Assembly (NCBI GenBank): GCA_000703065.1
Contig: JNLK01000001.1
Span: 3,184,001 to 3,248,000 of the forward strand
Direction: 5' to 3'
Source: Lachnospiraceae bacterium AC2029
Lineage (GTDB): Bacteria > Bacillota > Clostridia > Lachnospirales > Lachnospiraceae
Length of the DNA: 64,000 nt
Both the position numbers and the translations under genes were made by a program. Positions within the stretch are counted from its first letter, which is position 1; every line of letters starts with the position of its first letter. The notes under the pieces are model-generated. The model made no database searches. It was not told the origin of the DNA and worked only from the letters and a program-made list of their open reading frames with translations. This document shows positions 34,202-42,894 of this stretch, piece after piece.

Positions 34202-35152
34202 ATGTTTTGTACGAAATGTGGTAATCCGATTGGGCCGGAGGATCAGTTCTGTGCCGTTTGCGGGGCTAAGCGTAAAAGTGCGGCGGAGCCGCAGCAGACG
34301 GGATCCGGGAATGAACAGATAGGAAACGGATCTTTATTCGTATCGGGTAATCTAAGTCTTGAAGATGAATCTCGGGGAACGGAATCAGCGGAACAGAAGA
34401 TACCGGGAAATGATCCTCAGGAAGAAGTACCACAGGAAATAGTCGGGAAGAACAAGAATCCGTTTATCGGGTTGATTACTAAATCAGAAAAGAAAAAGAA
34501 CAAAGCTAAACTTGAGAAAAAGACAAAGATCCTGAAGGCTATTCTCCAGTTAATGTTTTTTGTTGGTCCGCTCGTAATGGCAATTCCGTTCTATGGTGTT
34601 GATCGCGGGGATATCGATCGGGCTATCAATAGTGGGAGCGTATCGCAGTTTGATGTTGCGGCAGAGGCAGTATTCAACGGAAGGGACAGCTATGTGTTAT
34701 CGGCGACCAAAATCGGAGAAATTGGAGAAATCGGTGGAGCGCAGTATATCGTATTGGTGGCAATCATAGTAACACTTTTGGGTGTAGTATTACTTGCAAA
34801 CTGGAAGTGGTTTGGTGGTTTTTTGATCGTTGCAGGCTTTTTCTTTTATGTTTTTGCTGAGGTCAGCATGGTCAATGGTTATGAGAAGTACTACAATACG
34901 ACGGTTGTTGAGTTGATGAAGGAAAAGGATCCCGGTCAGGTAACTCTTAATTATGATCAGCAGGTGGAAGAGGCCGCTCAGTACAGGGCGGAGGTCAAAG
35001 CCGAGTGGCCGAAGCCGGAATTCTTCAAACTGGGGTCTTATAAGTTCGGCTTTTATTTAATGATCATTATGTGTGGCGTAAGTCTGTGCTTTGCTATCCT
35101 TCTGATAAAACAGACTAAGTCAGATGCCACGCCGCAATTGATGGGGACATGA
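34202..35152 (+). CDS. zinc-ribbon membrane protein of unknown function
   Basis: 316 residues, AGGAGG upstream. The N-terminal zinc ribbon (MFCTKCGNPIGPEDQFCAVCGAKRK) is followed by a polar linker to about 95, a Lys-rich stretch and a TM helix (about 115-135). An outside segment of about 50 residues follows, then two closely spaced TM helices (about 180-220), a soluble loop and a final TM helix (about 280-305). The ribbon is the common FCxxCGxxxx...FCxxCG type, distinct from the CGCGF type of the surface locus. It lies between rsmE and the cysteine desulfurase. Function unknown. Confidence 0.65.
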   Translation: MFCTKCGNPIGPEDQFCAVCGAKRKSAAEPQQTGSGNEQIGNGSLFVSGNLSLEDESRGTESAEQKIPGNDPQEEVPQEIVGKNKNPFIGLITKSEKKKNKAKLEKKTKILKAILQLMFFVGPLVMAIPFYGVDRGDIDRAINSGSVSQFDVAAEAVFNGRDSYVLSATKIGEIGEIGGAQYIVLVAIIVTLLGVVLLANWKWFGGFLIVAGFFFYVFAEVSMVNGYEKYYNTTVVELMKEKDPGQVTLNYDQQVEEAAQYRAEVKAEWPKPEFFKLGSYKFGFYLMIIMCGVSLCFAILLIKQTKSDATPQLMGT

Positions 35153-35229
35153 CGTATCTTATGAATAGTAATGCAGACATGTACGCCGGGCTCATTGCCC
35201 GAGGTAATAAAGATAGCAGGAAGAAGAAC

Positions 35230-36372
35230 ATGGAAGTATATTTAGACAACTCAGCAACTACAAGGGTATACCCGGAGACGGCGGCTTTGATGACGAAGAT
35301 CCTGACGGAGGATTTTGGGAATCCGTCGTCCCTTCATCGCTGCGGCGTGACCGCAGAGCATTACGTGAAGGATGCGGTGGACCGTGCGGCGAAGAGTATC
35401 CACGCACTTCCCGAGGAGATCCTTTTCACCTCTGGAGGAACGGAGAGCAATAATCAGGCGCTGATCGGTTCCGCACTGGCAAAGCGGCGCCTGGGGAATC
35501 ACATCATTTCCACCAATATCGAGCACCCGAGCATCGGAGCGGCGCTGGATTTTCTGGAGAAGGAAGGCTACGAGATCACCCGCCTTCCGGTAAATGAAGA
35601 GGGGATCATCACACCGGAACAGGTGGAGGAAGCGATACGACCCGAGACCATTCTGGTATCGGTAATGATGGTGAATAATGAGATCGGCTCCATCCTTCCG
35701 GTGGAAGCGATCGCGAAGGCGGTCCATAAGAAGAACCCGAAGATCTACGTCCATACGGATGCGATCCAGGCCTACGGAAAGCTTCCGATCAATGTATCCA
35801 AGCTGGGGGTGGATCTGCTTTCGGTCAGTGCTCATAAGCTCCACGGCCCGAAGGGCGTGGGGTTCCTGTATATCAAAAAGGGAACGCTGCTTCGTCCGAT
35901 CATCTACGGCGGCGGTCAGCAGAAGGGTATGCGCTCCGGTACGGAAAATGTACCGGCCATCGCGGGCTTCGGACTGGCCATCGAACAGTCCATGAAGGAC
36001 CTGGAGGAACGAAATGCGAGGATCGCCGGTCTGCGGGATAAGCTGATCGCAGGTCTTACGGCACTTTCGGAGGTGGTGAACCACTCCAAGGGTGCGCCTC
36101 ATATCGCCAGCATCAGCTTCGTGGGTGTACGTGCGGAGGTCATGCTCCACAGCCTGGAATCGGAAGGAATCTATGTTTCGGCGGGCTCTGCCTGCTCCTC
36201 GAACAAGAAACGGGAGAGCAGCGTACTGTCGGCCATCGGACTTCCGGCGAAGGAACGCGAGTCCACACTGCGGTTCAGCTTCAGTGAGGAGAATACGGAG
36301 GAAGAGGTGCAGTACGTGATCGACAGCGTGGCGCGTCTGCTCCCCACGCTGCGCCATTATACACGGGGATAG
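35230..36372 (+). CDS. cysteine desulfurase (NifS/IscS-like)
   Basis: 380 residues from the ATG at 35230; the frame begins 27 codons earlier but those residues are not part of the family. It is a PLP enzyme that takes sulfur from cysteine as a persulfide. Seen are VYLDNSATTRVYPE at the N-terminus, TSGGTESNNQAL, HTDAIQAYGKLP, SVSAHKLHGPKGVGFLY with the PLP lysine, and the catalytic-loop Cys in SAGSACSSNKKRESSVL. It is immediately upstream of thiI, so it probably supplies sulfur for 4-thiouridine in tRNA, as in many Firmicutes that pair a dedicated desulfurase with ThiI. Confidence 0.93.
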   Translation: MEVYLDNSATTRVYPETAALMTKILTEDFGNPSSLHRCGVTAEHYVKDAVDRAAKSIHALPEEILFTSGGTESNNQALIGSALAKRRLGNHIISTNIEHPSIGAALDFLEKEGYEITRLPVNEEGIITPEQVEEAIRPETILVSVMMVNNEIGSILPVEAIAKAVHKKNPKIYVHTDAIQAYGKLPINVSKLGVDLLSVSAHKLHGPKGVGFLYIKKGTLLRPIIYGGGQQKGMRSGTENVPAIAGFGLAIEQSMKDLEERNARIAGLRDKLIAGLTALSEVVNHSKGAPHIASISFVGVRAEVMLHSLESEGIYVSAGSACSSNKKRESSVLSAIGLPAKERESTLRFSFSEENTEEEVQYVIDSVARLLPTLRHYTRG

Positions 36373-36520
36373 ATCATCCCTGCTGCCATGTCGGCTGCAT
36401 CCCTGCGAGGAGATGATGAATGACACCGGATGCCACGGAACACGCACACCGTGCGCCGTACATCATAGCCGGGTACTCCCTTATTCTGGCCCGGAATCAT
36501 GAAATGAAAGGAAATCACAG

Positions 36521-37705
36521 TTGAAGATACAGACATTTTTGATCAAATACGCCGAGATTGGTGTAAAGGGAAAGAACAGATATAAATTCGAGGACATCCT
36601 CTGCAAGCGCCTTCGGGCCAGACTGAAGCCTCTCGGACAGTTCGAGGTACGCCGGGAATACGGTCGGATCTTTGTGGATGCACACTCGGATTATGATTAT
36701 GACGAAGCGGTCCGCAGAATGACTCAGACCTTCGGGATCACCGGGATCTGTCCGGTATGGACTGTGGAGGATCCGACACCGGAGAAGCTGGATGAGACGG
36801 TGGCGAAGTACTTTGAAGAAGAGTATGACGATTATGACTTCTCCTTTAAGGTCCGTGTAAAGAGGATCAACAAGGAATTTCCGGTTGCCTCCATGGAAAT
36901 GGACGCGCGTCTCGGCGGGATCCTTCTGGACAGGTATGAGGAGGAGGGACTCCATGTGGATGTCCATACCCCTGATATCATGGTTTATGTGGAGATCCGG
37001 AAGATCGCATTTATCTACTCCAAGGTGCTTCCGGGCCCCGGAGGACTTCCGGTGGGTACGAACGGAAGAGCCATTTCCCTTCTGTCCGGAGGGATCGACA
37101 GTCCGGTGGCGACCTGGATGATCGCAAAGCGCGGAGTGGAAATGCAGGCGGTTTATTTTCATTCACCCCCATATACCTCGGAGCGTGCGCTGGAGAAGGT
37201 GCAGGATCTGGGACGGATCGTGTCCCACTATGCGGGTCCCATCAAGCTTCATATTGTGAATTTCACGGAGCTGCAGCTGGCTATCTACGATAACTGTCCC
37301 CACGATGAGCTGACAATCATCATGAAGCGCTTCATGTTCAAGGTGGCTGAGGAGCTGGCGAAGCGGGAGGAGGCGGACTGTATCGTGACCGGCGAATCCA
37401 TCGGTCAGGTTTCCTCCCAGACGCTTTTCTCTTTGGGAGTGATCGACCGGGCAGTGACCTGTCCCGTATACCGGCCCTGCATCGGAATGGATAAGCAGGA
37501 GATCGTGGACATCTCCGAGAAGATCGGAACCTACGAGACCTCCATCCGGCCCTACGAGGACTGCTGCACCATTTTCGTGGCAAAGCATCCTGTAACGAAG
37601 CCGACTCTGGATCAGATCGAGAAGTCGGAGGAGAAACTGGTGGGCATCATCGAGCCTATTTACGAGAAAGCAATCGATACGGCAGAAGTCGTGTGGCTTC
37701 GCTGA
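36521..37705 (+). CDS. thiI: tRNA 4-thiouridine synthetase
   Basis: 394 residues starting at TTG (AAAGGA upstream). ThiI activates U8 of tRNA by adenylation and transfers sulfur to give s4U; it can also serve thiamine thiazole synthesis. Seen are the N-terminal ferredoxin-like and THUMP domains (about 1-165), the PP-loop SGGIDSPVA near 190, and DNCPHDELT, CIVTGESIGQVSSQTL and YEDCCTIFVAKHP in the C-terminal half. There is no C-terminal rhodanese domain, the short form usual in Gram-positives, consistent with sulfur from the adjacent desulfurase. About 148 bases of unassigned sequence separate the two genes. Confidence 0.95.
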   Translation: MKIQTFLIKYAEIGVKGKNRYKFEDILCKRLRARLKPLGQFEVRREYGRIFVDAHSDYDYDEAVRRMTQTFGITGICPVWTVEDPTPEKLDETVAKYFEEEYDDYDFSFKVRVKRINKEFPVASMEMDARLGGILLDRYEEEGLHVDVHTPDIMVYVEIRKIAFIYSKVLPGPGGLPVGTNGRAISLLSGGIDSPVATWMIAKRGVEMQAVYFHSPPYTSERALEKVQDLGRIVSHYAGPIKLHIVNFTELQLAIYDNCPHDELTIIMKRFMFKVAEELAKREEADCIVTGESIGQVSSQTLFSLGVIDRAVTCPVYRPCIGMDKQEIVDISEKIGTYETSIRPYEDCCTIFVAKHPVTKPTLDQIEKSEEKLVGIIEPIYEKAIDTAEVVWLR

Positions 37706-37920
37706 TGTCATCCTGAGCCTGGAGGGCGAAGGATCCATACGAAAAAACAGAAAAGAGGATTCTTCCTCGCGGAGCTCGTCAGAATGACATCCGTGGTATC
37801 ATCCTGAGCCTGGAGGGCGAAGGATCCATACGAAAAAACAGAAAAGAGGATTCTTCCTCGCGGAGCTCGTCAGAATGACATCCGTGGTGTCATCCTGAGC
37901 CCGGAGGGCGAAGGATCTTA
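37706..37920 (+). repeat. 2.3 tandem copies of a 91-bp palindromic unit
   Basis: CATCCTGAGCC recurs at 37709, 37800 and 37891 (period 91). Two units are complete and nearly identical and a third stops after about 28 bases. Each unit folds on itself: GTCATCCTGA against TCAGAATGAC, and GAAGGATCC against GGATTCTTC, with a loop rich in A. It fills the gap between thiI and iorA. Related half-units appear near 42828 and 44490. This is a non-coding mobile-like repeat, not a CRISPR. Confidence 0.9.
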
Positions 37921-37945
37921 AATTACAGTTGAGCAGGAGAATAAC

Positions 37946-40042
37946 ATGCGTAAAGAGTATGTAATGGGAAATGAAGCGATCGCGCTGGGAGCATTGGCGG
38001 CAGGCGTAAATGTGGTGGCCGGTTATCCGGGTACGCCCTCGACGGAGGTTCTGGAGACCATCGCCAGGAGACGTGGCGAGACCACCTATGTGGAGTGGTC
38101 CGTAAATGAGAAGGCTGCCATGGAGCTTGTGGCGGGCGCTGCCTACAGCGGTGCCAGAGCCCTGGTTACCATGAAGCAGGTGGGACTGAATGTGGCGTCG
38201 GATCCGCTGATGAGCCTGGAATATGTGGGCGTAAAGGGCGGACTGGTGATCCTGGTGGCGGATGATCCGGGACCGATCTCATCCCAGACAGAACAGGATA
38301 CAAGACATTTTGCCGCATTTTCCAAGGTGCCGTGCTTTGATCCTTCCTCGGCAGAGGAGGCTTATCAGATGGTACAGGAAGCGTTCCGGATCTCCGAGGA
38401 GTACGGAACTCCGGTGTTCCTTCGTCCGACCACCCGTGTGTGCCACGGCTATGCATCCCTTGAGGTGAAGGAGCCGGCGGAGTATGAGGTACATACCCCG
38501 GAGGGCTTTGTGAAGGATTCAAAGAAATGGGTCATCTTCCCGCGTCTTTCCTTCGCAAATCATCAGAAGATATTCGCAAGAAATGAAAAACTGTCGGAGG
38601 TATTTTCATCATACGAGGGAAATTCCATACGTACATTCTGTTCAAAGAATATGAACGCTGTCGCAGCACCGGCAGAGGATGATACGAACTCTGCAGTACC
38701 GGCAGAAGGAGAAATGCTGCCCGCTGCAGTACCGTCGGAAGAGAAGTCGGAGAAGGGCACCTACCTTGGTATCGCCGCCTCCGGTATCAGCTACGCATAC
38801 GCTTTGGAATCCCTGGAGAAGTTGGAGGACTCTCTTACAACTCCGGTTCAGCTCTTTAAGGTGAGTACACCCTATCCCTTCCCGGAGCAGAAGGCAGAGG
38901 AGTTCCTCAGAGCCTGTGAAAAGGTGCTGGTGCTTGAAGAACTGGATCCGGTGGTTGAGGACAGCCTGATCCATGTGGCAGGAAGGAAGAATCTTCCCGT
39001 ACAGATCTTTGGAAAGAATACCCATACCACAACCGTGGCGGGTGAAAATACAAGAGACAGCGTGGATTCCTGGATCCGCGGGTTCGTCAACGCCTCATTG
39101 CAGGAAGCAGGCGGATTATTGAGTGCACTGTCAGGTGCCGTGGCAAGCGTATCAGCTGCCATCAAGTCAGTCGGAAAGGAATCGGATCAGCCGGAGCTTC
39201 CCGTGCGTCCGCCGGTCCTCTGTGCGGGATGTCCTCACAGAGCCTCCTTCTATGCCGTAAAGCAGGCCATAAAGGGGAAGAAGACCGTATTCTGCGGAGA
39301 TATCGGCTGCTACACACTCGGAAACGCCATGCCTCTCGATATGGTAGATACCTGTCTTTGCATGGGTGCAGGCGTAAATATGGCGCAGGGCTTCGGCCGG
39401 GTAGAGCCGGATACCACCTGCTTTGCATTTGTGGGAGATTCCACATTTTTCGCTTCTGCCATCACCGGAGTTGTCAATGCCGTATATAATCAGGCCAATA
39501 TGACCCTGATCATTCTGGATAATTCAACGACCGCCATGACCGGCCATCAGCCACATCCAGGAACGGGACATACCATGATGGGTGAGGTCGTGGCAAAGGT
39601 GAATATGGAACAGGTGCTTCGTGGTGTCGGAGTTAAAACTGTGGAGACCGTGAACCCGCTCTGCTACAAAGAAGCAGTGGAGACCGTGACCCGGGTGGCG
39701 GCAGAGCCCGGCGTGAAGGCAATCATTTTCAAGTATCCATGTATCGCCATGGCAAGTGACCAGGCGAAGCATCTCCGTGAGGTGGGACCGGTACGGATCC
39801 TTCCGGAGAAGTGTATCCAGTGTAAGAAGTGTATCCGCGAGCTTGGCTGTCCCGCTCTGATCCTGAAGGACGGGAAGGTTGCTATAGATGAAACTCTCTG
39901 TACCGGCTGCGGTCTCTGCAGACAGATCTGCCCGACGGGTGCGATTGAGGGTGGAGACAACCCGGAGGAGGGCGTGCAGGTATCGGATCAGCCTCGTCTT
40001 GGGGATGTACCTTCTGAGGAAGGAGGTGAGTTCCATGCGTAA
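37946..40042 (+). CDS. iorA: indolepyruvate:ferredoxin oxidoreductase, alpha subunit
   Basis: 698 residues. It oxidatively decarboxylates aryl-pyruvates (indole-, phenyl- and hydroxyphenyl-pyruvate) to aryl-acetyl-CoA and reduces ferredoxin, in the cytoplasm with IorB. The N-terminal domain has GNEAIALGALAAGVNVVAGYPGTPSTE. The TPP-binding part has CAGCPHRASFY, FCGDIGCYTLG, CMGAGVNMAQGF and FVGDSTFFASAITG. The C-terminal ferredoxin domain (about 620-675) holds two [4Fe-4S] motifs (CIQCKKCIRELGCP; CTGCGLCRQICP). An Ala/Pro/Glu-rich insertion (about 235-275) is low-complexity. AGCAGGAG lies upstream; iorB overlaps its end by 8 bases. Confidence 0.95.
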   Translation: MRKEYVMGNEAIALGALAAGVNVVAGYPGTPSTEVLETIARRRGETTYVEWSVNEKAAMELVAGAAYSGARALVTMKQVGLNVASDPLMSLEYVGVKGGLVILVADDPGPISSQTEQDTRHFAAFSKVPCFDPSSAEEAYQMVQEAFRISEEYGTPVFLRPTTRVCHGYASLEVKEPAEYEVHTPEGFVKDSKKWVIFPRLSFANHQKIFARNEKLSEVFSSYEGNSIRTFCSKNMNAVAAPAEDDTNSAVPAEGEMLPAAVPSEEKSEKGTYLGIAASGISYAYALESLEKLEDSLTTPVQLFKVSTPYPFPEQKAEEFLRACEKVLVLEELDPVVEDSLIHVAGRKNLPVQIFGKNTHTTTVAGENTRDSVDSWIRGFVNASLQEAGGLLSALSGAVASVSAAIKSVGKESDQPELPVRPPVLCAGCPHRASFYAVKQAIKGKKTVFCGDIGCYTLGNAMPLDMVDTCLCMGAGVNMAQGFGRVEPDTTCFAFVGDSTFFASAITGVVNAVYNQANMTLIILDNSTTAMTGHQPHPGTGHTMMGEVVAKVNMEQVLRGVGVKTVETVNPLCYKEAVETVTRVAAEPGVKAIIFKYPCIAMASDQAKHLREVGPVRILPEKCIQCKKCIRELGCPALILKDGKVAIDETLCTGCGLCRQICPTGAIEGGDNPEEGVQVSDQPRLGDVPSEEGGEFHA

Positions 40043-40616
40043 GAATATCGTACTTACCGGTGTCGGAGGACAGGGAACCGTGCTTGCCTCCAAGCTGATC
40101 GCAGCGGCCGCCATGAAGAAGGGGCTTCCGGTCATGAGCGCGGAAACCATCGGGATGGCGCAGCGGGGCGGAAGTGTCTTCAGCCATCTCCGGATCGGAG
40201 AGGGAGTGGCTTCCCCCATGATCGCAAAGGGAGAAGCGGACCTGATCCTGGGTTTTGAGCCGGCTGAGACAGTTCGGATGCTTCCCTATCTGAAGGAGGG
40301 AGGACAGGTGGTGACCGCTGTTCGTTCCGTAATGCCGGTTACGGCTGCCCTTGCGGGAGGAAACTACAGTGGGGAAGAGATGCTGGAATACCTTCGCGGG
40401 AAGGTTTCGAACCTGCTGACCGTGGATACGGATGCGGCCATTCAGGAACTGGGGAATCCGAAGGTAGTAAATGTGGTGCTTCTCGGAGCGGCGGTTCGTT
40501 CCGGTGCACTGGGTCTCACCATTGAGGACCTGCAGGATGTTATCCGTGAGAGACTGCCGGAGAAGCTGCATGAGATTAATTTCAAGGCGCTTTCCGGTCA
40601 GTTTCAAGGGGGCTGA
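40035..40616 (+). CDS. iorB: indolepyruvate:ferredoxin oxidoreductase, beta subunit
   Basis: 193 residues from the ATG at 40035, 5 bases after AGGAGGTGAG-type sequence inside the end of iorA; the overlap implies coupled translation. It is the pyruvate-ferredoxin-oxidoreductase gamma-type domain: NIVLTGVGGQGTVLASKLIA, MSAETIGMAQRGGSVFSHLRIG and ILGFEPAETVRMLPYL. It completes the IorAB heterodimer; the CoA ligase at 41531 probably works in the same aromatic amino-acid pathway. Confidence 0.95.
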   Translation: MRKNIVLTGVGGQGTVLASKLIAAAAMKKGLPVMSAETIGMAQRGGSVFSHLRIGEGVASPMIAKGEADLILGFEPAETVRMLPYLKEGGQVVTAVRSVMPVTAALAGGNYSGEEMLEYLRGKVSNLLTVDTDAAIQELGNPKVVNVVLLGAAVRSGALGLTIEDLQDVIRERLPEKLHEINFKALSGQFQGG

Positions 40617-40824
40617 ACTATGAATCAGAAGGAGATTCCGTATGGGCGATTACGAAATCTGACCAGTTGATCTTCAAACTGTTGGCGGTGTTTTTTTTAC
40701 GGCTGCTGTAGTGTTGTTTATTCTTCGCAGAATGGCAATGACCAGATTGCTTTCGTTGGCAAAACTTCATTTATATAACTTTTCAGAAACAATGTCGGAT
40801 ATTGTTAAAAGGGGGCGTAATCAT

Positions 40825-41544
40825 ATGGATGAACAGACTAAACAATTGAAAAATGAGCTGAAGAAGCGTCTGTTGACCACCTTCACGGAAAGAACAAAGA
40901 CGAATTGGGTTTCCATGCCATTACGTAGTGAATCAAAATTATTTCTATGTGGCGCTATACCGATACGATATAATTGGATATGTCCGAAATGCGGAGCCAA
41001 AATGACAGGGTATCATTCAGTAGGATCATTGACGGAGGAATTATACGAGGCAAAGGATGATGGCGAACTTCCTCCGGAGCTTTTTTATCCGAAAGAATTT
41101 CATGTAGAAGCTGCGACGGCGTTGAATACATTTTTACGTTATCGTGAAGAGGGTAATTATAAAAAACTGGATCTCAACGGATCCTGCCGCACCTGTCAGA
41201 CGATTCCGGCATGGTCAAAAACCAAGAATGGTCCGCCGGCCGGAATACTGAAACTTTTCATATTCTTTATGGCAGTAATGACAACCGGAACAGTTGTTAC
41301 ATCGGTACGAATAAACAGATTTGATTATGCGATTATATTGCTTGGTTTTCTCTGGGTTCTGTTTTTTGGGGCTATATTTTATACATCTCTGCAACGTAAA
41401 AAAAGCTTATCAAAATATAAAGAGGAAAACTTTCCGCAGATAGCAATATCGGAACCGGCACTTGAAGTGGTGTTCGGAAGGTATTATCCGGAGATTCAAA
41501 GTATTAATAATGGGAGAAAAGGAGAGAAAAATGAGAATCAATGA
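40825..41544 (+). CDS. membrane protein with Cys-pair zinc motifs, N-terminus uncertain
   Basis: 239 residues from the ATG at 40825 (AAGGGGGCG upstream). Seen are a CPKCGAKM knuckle (residues about 53-60) and a second Cys pair (CRTCQTIP) about 60 residues later, possibly one zinc site, then two TM helices (about 150-200) and a charged tail. The open frame extends upstream through a hydrophobic stretch (GGVFFTAAVVLFILRR) to an in-frame TGA at 40660, six codons after an ATG at 40642 that has a strong AGAAGGAG site. So the original start may be 40642 and the gene may have lost its first TM helix to a nonsense change. It is inserted between iorB and the CoA ligase and overlaps the latter by 14 bases. 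Function unknown. Confidence 0.55.
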   Translation: MDEQTKQLKNELKKRLLTTFTERTKTNWVSMPLRSESKLFLCGAIPIRYNWICPKCGAKMTGYHSVGSLTEELYEAKDDGELPPELFYPKEFHVEAATALNTFLRYREEGNYKKLDLNGSCRTCQTIPAWSKTKNGPPAGILKLFIFFMAVMTTGTVVTSVRINRFDYAIILLGFLWVLFFGAIFYTSLQRKKSLSKYKEENFPQIAISEPALEVVFGRYYPEIQSINNGRKGEKNENQ

Positions 41545-42766
41545 AACACAGTTGGCACAGGTAAACGACCGGATCGATGCCCTGGTATCGGCAGGCAGCT
41601 TCTATGGGAAGAAGCTGAAGGAAGCGGGGATCACGGGTGTACATTCGGTAGAGGAATTTGAGTCTCTTCCCTTCTCCGAAAAGGCAGATCTTCGGGATGC
41701 CTATCCTCTGGGGCTGATGACGGCACCGGAGGAGAAAATCGTGCGGATCCATTCTTCCTCGGGAACCACCGGACTTCCGGTCATTATTCCCTACACGCAG
41801 AAGGATGTGGATGACTGGGCGATCCAGTTTGCACGCTGCTATGAAATGGCGGGCATTACCTATAAGGACCGGATCCATATCACGCCGGGTTATGGTCTCT
41901 GGACCGCAGGGATCGGTTTCCAGCTGGGATGTGAAAGACTTGGAGCCATGGCAATCCCCATGGGTCCGGGAAATACAGAGAAGCAGCTGAAGATGATGAT
42001 GGATATGAAGTCCACCGTGCTTTGTGCAACCTCCTCCTATGCGCTCCTTCTGGCTGAGGAGATCCAGAAAAGAGGCATCCGTGACCAGATCCATCTGACC
42101 AAGGGCGTCATCGGCTCCGAGCGTTGGGGTGAAACCATGCGGAAGCGTATTCATGACGAGCTGGGTATTGAACTCTATGATATATACGGACTGACGGAGA
42201 TCTACGGTCCGGGCATCGGTATCAACTGTAACAAGGGAACTGCCATGCATTACTGGGATGATTATATCTATCTGGAGATCATCGATCCGGTAACGCTGAA
42301 GACGGTACCGGACGGAGAATGGGGTGAGATCGTTATCACCACCCTGCAGAAGGAGGGCGCGCCGCTGATCCGTTACAGGACCCATGACCTGTCCCGTATC
42401 GTTCCGGGTGAGTGCCCCTGTGGAAGCAAGTATCCGAGGATCGATGTCATCAAGGGACGTACTGACGATATGGTTAAGATCAAGGGCGTAAATGTATTCC
42501 CGAGCCAGATCGAAGAGGTGCTGCATGACTTCCCGGAGACCTCCAGTGAATATCAGATCCGTATCTCTCATTTGGATGGAAAGGATACCATGCGTCTTTA
42601 TGTTGAGACCAACGGAAGCGTTGATTTCCGTGACCTTGCGGAGCGTATCGCAACTGCCGTAAAGAGTAAGATCGGATTTACACCGCTGGTTAAGGTGGTT
42701 GAGCTGGGAGTGCTTCCGAGAAGTGAGAAGAAGACCAAGCGTGTGATCGATGAACGTTACGAGTAA
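41531..42766 (+). CDS. paaK: phenylacetate-CoA ligase family (aryl-acetate CoA ligase)
   Basis: 411 residues from the ATG at 41531 (AAAGGAG upstream). It is an AMP-forming enzyme of the PaaK family, which joins phenylacetate or related aryl acetates to CoA. Seen are the P-loop-like HSSSGTTGLPVIIPYT, CATSSYALLLAEE, IYGLTEIYGPGIG, CPCGSKYPRIDVIKGRTDDMVKIKGVNVFPSQIE and the C-terminal SEKKTKRVID with a candidate catalytic Lys. Next to iorAB it may interconvert aryl-acetates and aryl-acetyl-CoA made from Trp, Phe and Tyr, with possible energy gain in the acid-forming direction. The symbol is given for the family; the exact substrate is not shown by sequence. Confidence 0.88.
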   Translation: MRINETQLAQVNDRIDALVSAGSFYGKKLKEAGITGVHSVEEFESLPFSEKADLRDAYPLGLMTAPEEKIVRIHSSSGTTGLPVIIPYTQKDVDDWAIQFARCYEMAGITYKDRIHITPGYGLWTAGIGFQLGCERLGAMAIPMGPGNTEKQLKMMMDMKSTVLCATSSYALLLAEEIQKRGIRDQIHLTKGVIGSERWGETMRKRIHDELGIELYDIYGLTEIYGPGIGINCNKGTAMHYWDDYIYLEIIDPVTLKTVPDGEWGEIVITTLQKEGAPLIRYRTHDLSRIVPGECPCGSKYPRIDVIKGRTDDMVKIKGVNVFPSQIEEVLHDFPETSSEYQIRISHLDGKDTMRLYVETNGSVDFRDLAERIATAVKSKIGFTPLVKVVELGVLPRSEKKTKRVIDERYE

Positions 42767-42827
42767 GAAGAATTCCTCACACTGCGTGTCAGGGATGAAA
42801 TGAGGCGCGTTTAGGACTAAGTAAAAT

Positions 42828-42863
42828 GTGCTCAGGATGACGGTAACCTGTCATTCTGGGCAC
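42828..42863. repeat. inverted pair of dispersed-repeat arms forming a hairpin
   Basis: GTGCTCAGGATGACGG and CCTGTCATTCTGGGCAC form a long imperfect stem. The TGTCATTCTG core is shared with the 91-bp array at 37706 and the copy near 44490. No T run follows, so it is not a classic terminator. Confidence 0.65.
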
Positions 42864-42894
42864 GTGGTATAAAGAGGGTCGGAAGGATACGGAA

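Noticed and set aside
35251-36447. 398-codon minus-strand frame opposite the cysteine desulfurase
   Set aside because: Shadow frame; the plus strand has the complete PLP-enzyme motif set.
37706-37920. Possible CRISPR array
   Set aside because: The repeats are 91 bp long with no spacers, are self-palindromic, number only 2.3 copies and have no cas genes nearby.
41504-42571. 355-codon minus-strand frame opposite the CoA ligase
   Set aside because: Shadow frame with no recognisable motif or start signal.
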